A stretch of DNA of 64,000 nt, taken from Prorocentrum cordatum (lineage: Eukaryota; Sar; Dinophyceae; Prorocentrales; Prorocentraceae). Shown here in pieces: positions 1 through 18,308 of the stretch. The stretch is from the NCBI GenBank assembly GCA_963575745.1, contig CAUYUJ010015027.1, positions 419,796 through 483,795 on the forward strand, read 5' to 3'. How positions within the stretch are numbered: the stretch's first letter is position 1; the number at the start of each line of letters is the position of its first letter. A program made the position numbers and the translations under genes. A model generated the notes under the pieces. That model had not been told where the DNA came from, made no database searches, and worked only from the letters and a program-made list of their open reading frames with translations.

Positions 1-400
1 GTGCCGAACCACGTCGGATTGCCTTCGAGTCCGAGAAGCGAGCGCAAAGAGCGCCCTCCAGCAGAGGGCTCGAGCGGCTCGAGGGGAGTCGCTCCAGCAG
101 GGCGACGAACTGTGGCCAACTCCCCGTCCGAAAAACCGTGGACCTCGCATCCGTGCTGCAGAGCAGCGACGGCGCCCGCAACGAAAATCTCGCGCGCCCG
201 TCGGCCCAGGATGACCTTGTGACGCTTCAACCTAGGTCCGACGGGCCACCTTAGCAACCCTAGTTCCCTACCGAGGCTCTGCCTAGAAGGGTTCTTACTC
301 TCTGGGCTTAAAGGGGCCGGGCAGTGGAAAGCGCCCCGGGCGGTTCCCCCAGCATCCGCCCCGCGGTTCCCCCAGTTGCGCCCCCTTGCTTAGCTTAACC
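1..400. other. Gene-poor left edge
   Basis: GC-rich sequence with no reading frame that shows conserved motifs. A short frame is open on the plus strand to about 222, but its composition (Arg/Pro/Ser) is what GC-rich noncoding DNA gives. I see nothing to annotate. Confidence 0.5.
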
Positions 401-526
401 GCATGCCGATGATAATAAAGGGACCCCCCCCCCTTCAGTGTTTAGAGTTGATTATCGTCGCCCTATACAAAATTCAAATTGGGCGGCGAGCGCTGAGGCC
501 GAACTTCATTATCACCTCGAAACGCT

Positions 527-574
527 ATGTTGAGATAGCAACATCAAGCGATGTTGATATAGCAACATCAAGCG
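527..574. repeat. 24-bp tandem duplication
   Basis: Two adjacent 24-bp units (527-550 and 551-574) of the form ATGTTGAKATAGCAACATCA plus AGCG, differing at one base. A copy of the dispersed GATGTSTCAAGCGAAAC motif follows at about 594-612. Confidence 0.8.
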
Positions 575-676
575 AAGCGATCACACTTTTTCAGGATGTG
601 TCAAGCGAAACCAATAATTTTGGGAGGCAGACTCAAACGAAACGAGCAATTTTCTTATTATTATTATACTTTCCTC

Positions 677-1022
677 TTCTTCTTTTATATTTCTATATGT
701 CCTCACGCTCGCCTGAACTTTTTTTACCCCTGGGTTTGATTATCCATGGAAAATGAAGCACATGAGCTACCCTACACGAGCACTTAAAACATCCATTTTC
801 ATAAAGCGCTTGTAAATTAAAATTGATAGATGTGGAACTTTGAATTTTTCCTTTCTTCGTCCTCTTCTTATTCTCCTCTTCTTCTTCTTTCTTATTATTC
901 TTCTACTGTATTCTTCTTCTTTTATATTTCTCTCTGTCCCCACGCTCGCCTGAACTTTTTTATCTCTGGGGTTGATTATCCATGGAAATTGACGCACATG
1001 AGCTACCCTACACGAGCACTTA
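677..1022. repeat. Direct duplication of ~112 bp (677-786 and 911-1022)
   Basis: The stretch running from a CTTCTTTTATATTTCT start, through CACGCTCGCCTGAACTTTTT and GATTATCCATGGAAA, to CATGAGCTACCCTACACGAG is present twice, about 235 bp apart, with a few substitutions. Pyrimidine-rich TTCTTCT sequence lies between the copies. No coding sequence is recognised. Confidence 0.85.
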
Positions 1023-1297
1023 CAAAAAAAACAGTTTTCATGCGAGATAAGCCATTGTTGATGATATTTCTATGAAAACTAAACGCCAAGGATGTCTCAA
1101 AACGTGCTCGGCTTGGTCTCCTCTTGATCATCTCTTACTTCGAGATTATGCTGAGGTCTGCTGGGCTACTTTTATTATCTCTCCCTGAACCCCAACTTTA
1201 TTATCCCCTAGTGTTTATTCTCACGGGCATGAGGTTAGCTTCATCTTAGCTCAGGTTTGTCTTAGCTTAGCTTACCTTCACCTTAGCTTCGATGAGC

Positions 1298-1506
1298 TTT
1301 AGCATAGCAGAGCACATCCGAGTGTAGCATAGCGTAGCATAGCATAGCGCAGCACAGCATCCCATAGCATAGCCCAGCATAGCATAGCATAGCGCAGCAT
1401 AGCATTGCATAGCACAGCATAGCGCAGCACAGCACAGCATAGCACAGCGCAGCATAGCATAGCATAGCAGAGCAGAGCAGAGCACAGCATAGCATAGCAT
1501 AGCATA
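1298..1506. repeat. AGCAT/AGCAC/AGCGC pentamer satellite
   Basis: About 40 nearly uninterrupted 5-bp units, mainly AGCAT with AGCAC, AGCGC and AGCAG variants. All minus-strand frames read as meaningless MLCYA-type peptides, so this is noncoding. It abuts the 3' end of the minus-strand retroelement at about 1510. A short related stretch (AGCATAGCATA) recurs near 25015. Confidence 0.9.
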
Positions 1507-1509
1507 GAA

Positions 1510-1745
1510 ACTAATGCTGCTGTCTTAGGGGCTTCAACTTCCAGGTAGGGTCGCACTGGGATAATGTTGTTTTTGCTGTTCCTGCCTCGCACCCGCCTGG
1601 CCTGCCCTCCAGCGTCGTCAACCCCTAAGTTGACCACTGACTCCTGACGAGGACCGACCAACGGGCCGAAGAGTTGCTGAAGCTTGGACGCCACCAGCTT
1701 GGGAGAACAGGCCATGGCCACTGCGTCCATGGAAATCTCAGCCAC
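1510..1745 (-). pseudogene. Post-RT segment of the retroelement
   Basis: The frame reads PKLVASKLQQLFGPLVGP, then SVVNLGVDDAGGQARRVRG, and ends PKTAALVS before running into the pentamer satellite. NLGVDxAxG after a helical segment resembles the post-RT region of dinoflagellate LINEs (from memory of the family, not searched). The element is therefore 3'-truncated, or the satellite replaced its tail. Confidence 0.4.
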
Positions 1746-1826
1746 CGTCGCTGCAGCTCGCCACCGGAATCGACGAGACTCCCGACGACCAAATCGAGAG
1801 GCTCAACAGCCTCAAGCCCAGTGCCG

Positions 1827-3154
1827 TCATTTTAGAGGTCCAGAGACAGGCGCCCCGGGTACGAAACACAATCGATAACATCGAGCCCCAAAGCGCGAAT
1901 CATAGCGGCGGCAGGCCCGCAGCCCGCGACAATGCCGCGCAAGGAATACTGCGCGGGAGGCACGATCGAGGCCAGCACCATGCACCTGCCGTCTCGGTAG
2001 CCTGCAGCAGCGGGACTCAACGAGAGGCCGGGGGATCTGCTCGTAGTGCTTGAGCGTCTCCCGTGAAATGGTGACAGCCCCCCCCCCCGCGGCCCCTGCT
2101 GGGTCGGATCGGAAACATTGACGCCACGTAACATGTGGAGCCCCCTTGAACTTGCTGGCGGCCCAGTCGGGCCTGTCGCGAGCCGGCCCCCAATCGAGGG
2201 CGATGTATCTCCGCGCTCTCGCCCGCAATTGGCATAGGCTGCAAGAGCGTTACTCGGCCGAAAACTCGACTTGGGTTCCGCCAGAAGAGCTACAATCAAC
2301 GCTTCAAGCTGCCGCGGAAGAACGCCAGACGCTCCAATCAAAACATGGAGATGGGCCAAACAATCATGGGCCCCATCAGACAGCGAGCGTCGCGGCGCAC
2401 GTGGAACCCATCAAACCGCATTGCCGTTCTCTTAGGAAAGCGCCTGTAGACGGCGCGGATGTCCATCGCGGACAGAAGAGGGGGCGGCGGGTCGCGGGTG
2501 CCTTTCGCGCCGGGCAACCCGGGGAGTGGCCTTCCAAAGGCTTCCGAAACGGTCCGCTTCCGCGCGCAGGAGCTCCTCGGGGCCTCTGACAACCGACCCA
2601 ACATGAGGCAGAGTAGCGGTGGCTTTCCACGCGACAGGGCCCGACGCCACTCGATGCGCTCCCCTCGCTCCTTTGTTGGCCCCCTCCAGAAGCCACGGAC
2701 TCGAGCCTTTCTCAGTGTGCAGTTGGAAGTGCTGGTCGGCGGCCCCCAGCTGCGAGGCGACCGAAGACCTTGGCTCCAGGCTGACCTGCCGGGGCTCGCG
2801 GCCCTCTGGCACGCGCGCAATCCCGGAGCGCGCCGCGAGCTACACCTTCAGCAAAAAATGCTAAACAAATCCTCGGTCAAGCTGAATGTGGGAGGGGAAA
2901 GAGGAGGAGATCGCCGTGGGAGGAGTAGTCCGCCTGGGCTTCGACGTAACCCAAGGGGGCGCAGATGGCAGCGCGGAGCCAGCGCGCCGAATCCAGCGCG
3001 GGGACCTCGGGGCACCTTTGTCCTGATCGAGCACCGGCTTCCACCACAACTGAACATCCTTTCCCCTCGCGCCTCCGCAGGGCAGCGAGACTTCCATCGC
3101 GGAGCAAAGCTCTCCTTCACACGTGTTGGCCCAGACCTTATCGGCCGAACTCAA
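1827..3154 (-). pseudogene. Reverse-transcriptase remnants of the retroelement
   Basis: Coding-like fragments lie in alternating minus-strand frames. The clearest, at about 1930-1830, reads YSLRGIVAGCGPAAAMIRAL and then a degenerate DL-x-NDGTGL just after a stop. RGxVAGC followed about 30 residues later by an acidic catalytic box is a pattern I associate with dinoflagellate LINE reverse transcriptases. The expected Asp-Asp pair is degraded here. Upstream pieces (ADKVWANTCEGELCSAMEV at about 3145; LPRQLEALIVALLAEP at about 2310) fit the same protein loosely. Heavily decayed. Confidence 0.4.
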
Positions 3155-3523
3155 GATCGAATCAATCGCATCTCACTGCTTCGCTCGAGCCCTTTCAAGG
3201 CCCTGGTCGACGAAGCCCCAAACCCGATCGTGGACGCGAGGTCCCCTCATCGGACCGATCGGAGGATCAGCGGGGGTCGGCGGAGACCCCCGAAAAGAAA
3301 GCGAGCGCCGGAGCGCGAGGCCCGCGCGGAAGCGAGGATCCACGCGCCTGCGAGGGTAGAAAGCGGCCGATTGATTGAGCCCGACTGAGCTCGCGGCATT
3401 GGACAATCCAGCAAGCACGAGAAATCGATATTCCTGGGCGGTGGCAGAGCAGGGAAACACGTAGGATTTGTAAAAAAAGATGGCCTGGGCCATGAGATGC
3501 TGCGGAAGCCCTGGGACCATGAG

Positions 3524-4291
3524 CTAACCTGGTTGCATGTTGAAGTCCCCGCCCAGCAAGAAAAGCATGCCCGAATTCGAGATGCGCGACCCCGGCAAGC
3601 TCAGTAGCTCCAGGTTCCCTTCAGACAGCCCCTCGTAGTCATGAAGATACAAGCACATGCTCAGTAGTGTTGGCCTCCAGGAGGGGGGCAATAGCCGCGG
3701 GGGCCCTGGGGCCCGAAAGCTGAGCCGGGGCCGCGTGTAGGCCCATCCAGCTGCGGGCCAAGATGGCCACGCCAAAAGACGGGCCCCCTCTCGGGCCAGC
3801 GGCGCCCATGGTCCCGAGCGAGCGCCAGCTATATCTGTGACACCACGCCGAGGCCATACCAAGGCCGTCCTGGATGCTAATATTACGTTCGCGCTCGAAA
3901 GCGATGCGGGCCCCGCGAGAGCCTGGCCACCCCTCGGCGGCTCTCCATGCGTCGCCGCGAACCGACTGCACAATGAGCTCCATGGTCTCAGGACTGGCGG
4001 CGGCGGCGGGGGAATTCGGATGGCTCGGAGCGACTGCCCCGGAAAAAGACAAGACATCATCAGGTCGGCGAAAAAGTGCCAGCCCCTGACCGGAGGGCTG
4101 CCCCATCGGCAGCTCGGGAGCCGTCGCGCATCCGGAGTTTTTGGGGAGAAAGTCGAGTGGAGGCACAGAGAAGGGGTCAGAGAAGGCACGGTCGCCTCCT
4201 TTCCGACCAGGGGAGTTCTAACATGAGTCAAGCTTGGCGCAGGTCTCAATCCCCCCGCAGGTGCCCCGCTCCAGATTGTCAGCCAAGCCAT
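3524..4291 (-). pseudogene. AP-endonuclease-like (EEP) domain of the retroelement
   Basis: Two frames must be combined. From about 4166 to 3660 one frame gives MELIVQSVRGDAWRAAEGW, then SFGVAILARSWMGLH and a segment ending TEHVLVSS. The other frame takes over with LYLHDYEGLSEGNLELL and ends FLLGGDFNMQPG. The LYLHD strand and the GDFN catalytic motif are characteristic of the exonuclease-endonuclease-phosphatase fold that nicks target DNA for LINE insertion. The frameshift lies near 3660. In the family the active protein would be fused to the reverse transcriptase downstream. Confidence 0.6.
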
Positions 4292-4640
4292 GATTAATAT
4301 GCAAGGGGGGTCGATCGAGACAGGCTGCTCTGGGCGGAGGCGCCAGCGTGGACTCGGTCGAGCAAGTCGTCGACTGAGCCAGCAGACGCGCCACCCGCCC
4401 CGCCCGCGGGGGGGCCCCTCGCAGACTCAGGCCCAGGATGGGCCCCAGAGCCAGAAGAGGCAGCGCTAGGGGGGGGCGCGGGATCCGCCTCGCCGCGGCG
4501 CCAGCCGCCTCGCCGTCGTCCGCGCGACGCCTCTTGGCAGCCAGGCGGGTCGCCAAGGCGCGCTAGGCCGCGCGCGCCTCGCGGGCCTCGCGGGCCGCGC
4601 TGGCCGCCTCGGCGAAAAGCTCGCGGGCCGCATCCCGCAG

Positions 4641-5252
4641 CTATTTCTGATGCGGCCCCTGCCAAGCCTGCGTCGTCCGAAGGTCCTCTGGCGCAAGCTC
4701 GGCATCGGCGCCCGCAGTGAACGCGTCGCCCATGTCGACATTGAAGGCGCCCACCCGCCTTGCGAGCAAGTTCTCCAGAGAGATCTTCGACATCGTCATC
4801 TGGGCGTCCTGGGCGTTCTTGGAAGCGCTGGCGGCAGCGACCCTCTGCGTGAGCCCGCTGTGCGCGATGCCAAAATTTTCGAGCTCTTCGGCCGCGGCGG
4901 CCAGGTGGCGCCGTTGGGCCGCGAGCTGCTCCTCGGACTGCGTGATCTGGTCTCCTTCGCCGTCTGCTTGCCGTGGCGCGGCCGATCTTTCTGCCGCCGC
5001 GCGAGCTGCCCCCCCTGCGAATTGGGGGCCCGTGGAGGAGGGCGCGAGGCTTGAACTTGAGTGCGACAGCGAGTGGCCTCGTAGGCGTTGCCCATTTTGT
5101 TGCGCAGCCCCATGAAACTCCCGAGCTCTTCGCGCAAGAGACCCGCGACGGACCTCGGTTGCCGGGCCCCCCCGCGCGGCCCGGGCACCAGGGCTTGGGA
5201 ACCGTGCCGGCCCGGGCGAACGACGTTCTGGAGCTCGGGCCACCTTGCCCAT
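4641..5252 (-). pseudogene. ORF1-like protein of the minus-strand retroelement
   Basis: The frame encodes about 203 residues. The C-terminal half is convincing protein: SEEQLAAQRRHLAAAAEELE followed by SKNAQDAQMTMSKISLENLL, a heptad-rich helix typical of coiled-coil ORF1 proteins, then an acidic tail DAELAPEDLRTT and a stop. The N-terminal half is Ala/Arg/Ser-rich, and its true start may lie in another frame. A second helical Glu/Ala/Arg stretch in a shifted frame (about 4560-4620) suggests the protein once continued. Role inferred from its position upstream of the endonuclease: RNA binding and particle formation. Confidence 0.5.
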
Positions 5253-5767
5253 CAGCGCGACCGCAATGACCTCCGAATGCTGCGTAGGCCATTGACAGGG
5301 ACACGGGCCCCGCCGGCTCTAGCCGTTGAAATACGGGACTTGCGGACCAATTTCGAAGGGCGCGCGGGCATGGGGGGTTGCGCGGTTAGCCCGCGCACCG
5401 GAATGCCGAGCAGGAGGAACAGGCGGAATTCCACCACTGCGCACAGTTCTGGCATGACAGAGTTGTCGACCCGGCTCTTGCAACAGCCGCGCTTACCACA
5501 TAGCCATATCGCACTTAGGACTGGCTTCGACTTCGAGCCGCGCGCTGGTCCTTCACCTCCCTGCCGAGCCCATGGCCCCGGAGAGAAAACACTATCCGTC
5601 GGGCGCAACGAAGAAGCGCAAGGGTAGGCCTATGCCCCGCACAGTGCGCGGACATGCGGCTGCGTGCAAGAGCAACGAGATAAGCAGTATTTGGGGACAC
5701 CAGGATCACGGCGGGGGCGAGACGCATTTTTCCATTGAGGACAAGTCCTCGAGCAAAGCGCCGCGGA

Positions 5768-5789
5768 CTTGAGCCAAATCGGCTACGGA
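5768..5789 (-). other. Genomic DinoSL relic (20/22 match)
   Basis: The reverse complement of this 22-mer matches the dinoflagellate spliced leader except for two adjacent bases (AT to GA at leader positions 10-11). It sits at the 5' side of the minus-strand retroelement. Spliced leaders are added post-transcriptionally, so a DNA copy in this position marks a retroposed, trans-spliced transcript (the mRNA recycling known in dinoflagellates). Confidence 0.8.
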
Positions 5790-6300
5790 ATCCCTCCCTG
5801 AGGATGTCAGCGGCCAGAGCCTCGCGCTTTAAGGACGTCTTAGTAGGGCCGATCCCCCAACGCCCCCGCGACGGGATGATGCATCGGGCGAAGCGCTTGC
5901 TGTTGCGAGAGATGATGCTGGTGAGCATGTAGCGCGGCGGGGATATCCTTAGCGAAATCGTCACTCTCTTTCGTTTTGAGGGCGCTCTTTGCGCCATATT
6001 TGTTTTTTTTTTGTCCTGGGGGCCTTCTTGATTCCCTCGCAAATCCGTGCAATGCGGTGTTGGACACGCCTGTTGTTTGAAGGATGTCCCTAGCGAAATG
6101 GCAATGCTTAGACGGCTGGTTCAGGCCGTCTCGACGCCTTTTCGAAAGCGATTCCAAGACGATGTTATAACCGACGTTCTTTCAAACCGATGACATCATG
6201 CCTGGCATTTTGTGAAGGATGTCCCTGGCGAAACCGTCATGTTCGACAGTCTTCAGCGCGCTCTTGAGGTGGGATTGGGGTTCGAGTTGGGCCCTTCGGG
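5790..6300. repeat. Dispersed composite repeat, copy 1
   Basis: The stretch 6046-6290 (TGTTGGACAC, GAAGGATGTCCCTAGCGAAA, GGCCGTCTCGACGCC, GAGACGATGT-like, GGCATTTTGTGAAGGATGTC, CAGTCTTCAGCGCGCTCTTG) is homologous in the same order to 27052-27300. The part near 5800 (GGATGTCAGCGGCCAGAGCC) resembles 34405-34430. No gene is recognised. Several copies of the GGATGTC...GCGAAA motif are included. Confidence 0.75.
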
Positions 6301-6489
6301 GCCGTCTTATTGTTTGAGTGCCATCAAAGATCGAGTGCGGGGGATAGTGGAGGTGCGCTTCGCGGGGTGCGCGGCCGCGAATTACGGCGCATCGCGCTCG
6401 CAGCCAAGAGCGTTGATATGGAATTCCACAGCAACATACATTTCATTCGAGTGCAATCGAAACTTGCACATGAGGAAGACAAGTTGGAT

Positions 6490-8250
6490 TCTGTTTGAGA
6501 AGAAAGTTCATATTTCAATCGTCTACAAAAGGATTTCTATTATTCCCGCTACAAAAGAAATCCCAGTCAAATCCTCCTCGCATGGAATCCACTGTAAATC
6601 CTTCTCCAGAAGGAGCGCTAGTCAAGCGCAGATCAAGAGGAATCCGATTCAAATCGCTTACACAAGGAATCTTATTCAATTCGTTTACGAAAGGATTTCC
6701 GTTGAAAACCGACAGGCGGCCGCCGCAGGAACAAACATAAACAACTACAATTAAACAAAGGACAACTGTATAACACATGTGTTTCCACGTGAAAGAATCA
6801 GAAAACGCCGGCGCGCAACGAGAAAATGCAAGGAACATTCAAGTAACGTGCCGAACCTGGCTCGTCTCAAAATTATTTCGGTTGAAACCTGTTACAAAAC
6901 GAATTTGAAGAAAATCGTTTACAGAAGGATTATTAGCGACTACGCTACAACAAGAATATGATCCAAATCCTCCACGAGAAGAATCCGATTGAAACCCTGG
7001 TCAAAAGGAACCCTATTGAAACCAACATCAAAAGGGAATATTATTCGAATCGCATACAAAAGGAATCCTATTGAAATTGCTTACAAAAAGGATTCATATC
7101 GTCTGCTCTACAACAGAAATCCCATTCGAGTTCTTCACAAAGAGGACCCAAGGATCCGGTTGAAAGCCGGGCCAAATGGAATCCCATTCAAATCAATTGC
7201 AGAAGGAATCCTATTGAAATCGTTTGCAATAAGATTCCGAGTGAAAGCCTGGCAGGTGGCCGCCACAGGAACGAAAAGAGAGAAACATAGCAACAAACAT
7301 GGAACGCGTTGAAAAACGCTTGCGCTTCCACGAGGAAACATAGGCAAGCGCCGGCGCGCAGCAATAATCTATATATATATATACACATTGAAAATGCACG
7401 GGCCTTTTCGAGCCTGGCTCGACCCAAAGGGAATCTCATCGGGAACCCTTGTGGAACCCGATACAAAAAGGTCTTTATTGAATCCATTGCAGAGGATTTG
7501 TTTTGGAAGGCGGCTTAATTGGGGTCTTTTTTGATTCAGATTTAGTAGGGTTCTTCTCAAAGAAGATTTCAATGGGATTCCTTTGGAGGCGAGCCAGAAT
7601 CTGAAATTTCTTTGAATGTTCCTTTTATTGTCTTGCTGCGCCCCGGTGTTTCCTTATGTATTTCTTCAATTTGATAACATAGGTTTCTCACAATTCCTTG
7701 TTTCATTACGTATCTTTCTTGGCGTTCCTGCGGCGGCCTCCTGTCAGGCTTTGAGTAGAAATCCTCGTGTAAACGAGTTGAAAACGATTTGAACAAAAAA
7801 GAGGATTATTTGTAAGCGTTTGATTCGGATTCCTTTTGATACGAGTTTCAATAGGTCTCCTTTTGAAAACGGTTTCAATCGGATTCCTTGTGTGGAGGAT
7901 TTGAATCGGATTCCTTTTGTAGAGCAGTCAATGGGAATCCGCTTGTAAACGGTATGAGCCGGATTCCTTATGTAAAAGATTTCAATAGAAATGATTTCGG
8001 GCCGAGCCGGTGTTTCAACGGAGCGTTCTTTAATTTTTGTTTTGTCTTGTTGCGCGCCGGTGTTTGCCAAGTTTGCCATTTGCAAACACAGGTGTGTCAC
8101 AAGCGTTTCTTTGTTAATTTGTTTCTCTCTGTTCGTTTCTGTGGCGGCCGCCTGTCGGGCTTTCAATGGAAATATTTGCGTAAGCGATGTTACTAGGATT
8201 CCTGTTGTGGGCGATTTGATTCGGATTCCTTTTGATTTGGGTTCCAACCC
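6490..8250. repeat. Inverted array of ~30-nt AAGGAATCC units
   Basis: From 6490 to about 7280 the plus strand repeats a degenerate ~30-nt unit (ACAAAAGGAATCCTATTGAA-type). From about 7480 to 8240 the same unit appears reverse-complemented (GGATTCCTTTTG-type). A box of the form GGCAGGYGGCCGCCRCAGGA closes blocks at about 6708 and 7250 on the plus strand and opens blocks near 7720 and 8130 in reverse orientation. The whole is an imperfect inverted repeat about 1.75 kb long with a TATATA run near 7370. No coding function is evident. Confidence 0.75.
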
Positions 8251-8344
8251 AGAGGTGCTGAGCATCTTAAAAAAAGATACCACACCCACCATCATGTAAC
8301 ATCTTATTTTTGAGAATATATATGTACACATATACTTACAGAAA

Positions 8345-8406
8345 GTAGCGTTTCGCTCGAGACAGCCTGCACATACAGAAGTTAGCGTTTCGCGCGAGAC
8401 ATCCTC
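8345..8406 (-). repeat. Two minus-strand copies of the dispersed GAGGATGTCTC motif
   Basis: On the minus strand 8406-8387 reads GAGGATGTCTCGCGCGAAAC, and a second copy upstream (about 8368-8346) ends TGTCTCGAGCGAAACG. This is the same motif that recurs on the plus strand at 6.2 kb and through 27-38 kb. Confidence 0.8.
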
Positions 8407-8765
8407 AAACAAAACACGAAACACCCCGAACGACCATCAATGCAGCAAGCAAGCAGCAGGCAAAGCATGAGGTTCTCCAGGTTCAAGTAGATACCTCCCC
8501 TCTCATGTTGTTGCATCCCCGTCCCAGGTGTCGCTGCTGCACCCTTTGCTGCACTTTGCCTACGCAATCTCTTTCCCTTGCGTCGCTTCAACACTTATCC
8601 TGCCACTCTTTCTCGCCCGTGCCCCTCCTCCTGCCTCCTCCCCCTCCCCTGTTCACCTGCACCGTTCCAACCCTTCTGGGCGAGGGTCAGTTTCTCAACC
8701 CTCGATGTCGCGGCAATCTTGGCTTGCCGCGCGCGGCCTGTTCTTGGCCCGTCGCCCTGGGCGCG

Positions 8766-16435
<7,670 letters not shown>

Positions 16436-16629
16436 TCATGCGCAAGGCGCAACTAGTGAGGAAGGCAGCAGCGAGCACGAAGTAGCTTCGAAATGCTTCA
16501 GCCTCGACACATCATACATGACATGAATACGAGCGCGCATACAATTCGACTGGAGCACACAACCGCACGAGCACGCGCGAGCACACACCGGAACACGACC
16601 GAGCGCAGGCCCGTACACACTGGGACGCA

Positions 16630-16830
16630 CCGGCGTTCCGAAAAAAAATAAAATCCGCAGAAATTCCGCATAAAGTCCACATAAATTCCGCATAAACTTC
16701 TCATAAGCCTTCATGTTTCAACAAGTGTATCACAGAAACGCACCGCATAAACTCCGCATGAACTCCGCATACACCCCGCATAAACTCCGCATACATTCCG
16801 CATAAACTCTGCATACACCTTACGCGAGCT
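16630..16830. repeat. CCGCATAAACT ~11-bp repeats
   Basis: At least ten degenerate units of CCGCATAAACT or CCGCATACACT type in two clusters (16650-16705 and 16744-16820). The minus strand reads an accidental in-frame peptide repeat (FMRN and CGVYA). Related units occur at 12856-12900 and 21845-21890. Confidence 0.8.
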
Positions 16831-18308
16831 CGGGCGCACATGCGCGCACATATCTTCCAATGGAACGCCGAGGCTGCAGCTAGGTAGGGGGCCGTCTCTG
16901 GAGAAGTTTGCTTTGAATGCGCAAAGCAATTTGGGTATTTCTCAAGGGGCAGACAGGGGCGCGAGTTTCTTGATCAAGACATCTGTCCGCGCACCCACAG
17001 GGCATGGTTGTTCATCCATGTGATTTCTCGAGTGCCCAGGAAGTAAACGTTCAAAAAACGCGTGGTATGTGATGATCGGTTTGCACTCGCAGAGTACATG
17101 ATGTCTTGTGACGAGAAACGCGCGCCCCTACTTGAGACGGCAAGTGCTGGGATGGACAAATTACGAGCATAAACATTATCGCATACATGCGTGTCCCTCC
17201 CCACAAGCTGAGCATGCGTACACTACGTTGGGGAGATGTATACATACTTGAATGTCCATCCTGGCGGTAATGCTTTGCCGACGGACAGTCTGACTGTAGG
17301 AACATTGCGCACGTGCCCAGAGTCAAGAACAGCACGCATGAATCGTTGATGCCTGCAACGTACGCAGGTCGCGTGCACGAAAGGGACGATTGTAGAGAAT
17401 GAAGCAATGATAGTGAGCAAGGACATGAAAGTAGATGAGTCAGCAGAGATACACCATAGTAGACTCACTGGGCTGTGCGTCAGACTGCTTGTCAACCATT
17501 TGAAGTGCTCAGCTGCTCGTGCCCGAAGAGCAGACGGAAGCTGCTCGCCTGCATGCTCCAGTGGAGCAACGCAGCCTGGCGAGCGCAGCGTGCGGTCAGC
17601 GTTGGAAGAGGAGTTGCGGTGGCGCACCCTCGTTCCTGCATTTGTTTGCCCTCTCCTGCTACTTATCGTCCTGCCCCCCTGCGCTCTCTATTGCCTTCCC
17701 ACCCCCCATCGTGAGTCTCCCAGACATCCTGGGGTGCGCCCCTCTGCGTCGACGAGGCAGCGTCCTGCATCGCCCCCTCCCTCCTCATGTCTTCCCCTGC
17801 CGCCTCGTGCTCTCATGCATCACTCGTCCTCTCGCTGCCAGACCCTCGGTTGCACGTTGAGTTGTAGCCTCAAGATCCACCGAATGCCAGGCTTAGGAAT
17901 ATTGTGCGTTATTGTGGCCCCATGAGGGCCGAGGCCCAGGCTCCGCCGAGGTCTCGGCAAGGCCCTTGTAAGCCTCATCGTGACCCCTAGCGACGTCTCA
18001 GAAGTTTCAGCCGTGGCCCCACGAGCTCCACCGAGGCAAATGAACGGTCGCTTGACGCAGCTGCGCTATTCGGGCACAACCCCTCACACGCGTCGTGGCT
18101 CAGAATGAAAGGTCACCGAAGAACGTTCGAAGCGCCACGGGGTACCATTGCCCAAGTTCGGCATACCATCGCGGGACTCAGTGCCACACGTGGGGCGGCC
18201 CGTCTTCTCGCTTGAGGAGAAGGAGGAGAAGGGGGAGACGGGGGAGGTGAATGAGGACGAGGAGGATAATGATATCGATCGGCGTAGGTGTCTTCTCGCT
18301 CAAGCCCC
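16831..18308. other. Intergenic stretch, no gene recognised
   Basis: Mixed sequence with a pyrimidine-rich segment (17640-17830) and a GC-rich block at 17930-18020 of CCGAGG-type words. Frames such as 17407-17925 lack motifs. GAGGAGAAGG purine sequence (18210-18270) leads into the next gene. Confidence 0.4.

Larger units (their letters stand above)
1510..5789 (-). mobile_element. Decayed non-LTR retroelement headed by a DinoSL relic
   Basis: Read on the minus strand the order is DinoSL relic (5789-5768), coiled-coil ORF1 (about 5250-4640), AP-endonuclease-like domain (about 4290-3530), reverse-transcriptase remnants (about 3150-1830) and a post-RT segment (about 1745-1510). That is the usual architecture of a LINE. 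Reading frames change repeatedly, so the copy is dead. The leader at its head indicates that a trans-spliced RNA was reverse transcribed. The 3' end stops at the AGCAT satellite with no poly(A). The boundaries are inferred and the order of domains is directly visible. A single-family assignment for the whole stretch is likely but not proven. Confidence 0.65.

Noticed and set aside
1267-1745. Cys/Ala/Leu/Tyr-rich minus-strand proteins (MLCYAMLC type)
   Set aside because: Translation of the AGCAT pentamer satellite.
18282-18304. Possible fourth DinoSL relic before ATG 18309 (ends CGCTCAAG, contains CGTAG)
   Set aside because: Only the two ends match; the centre is different and two bases longer than the leader. 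Chance similarity cannot be excluded.
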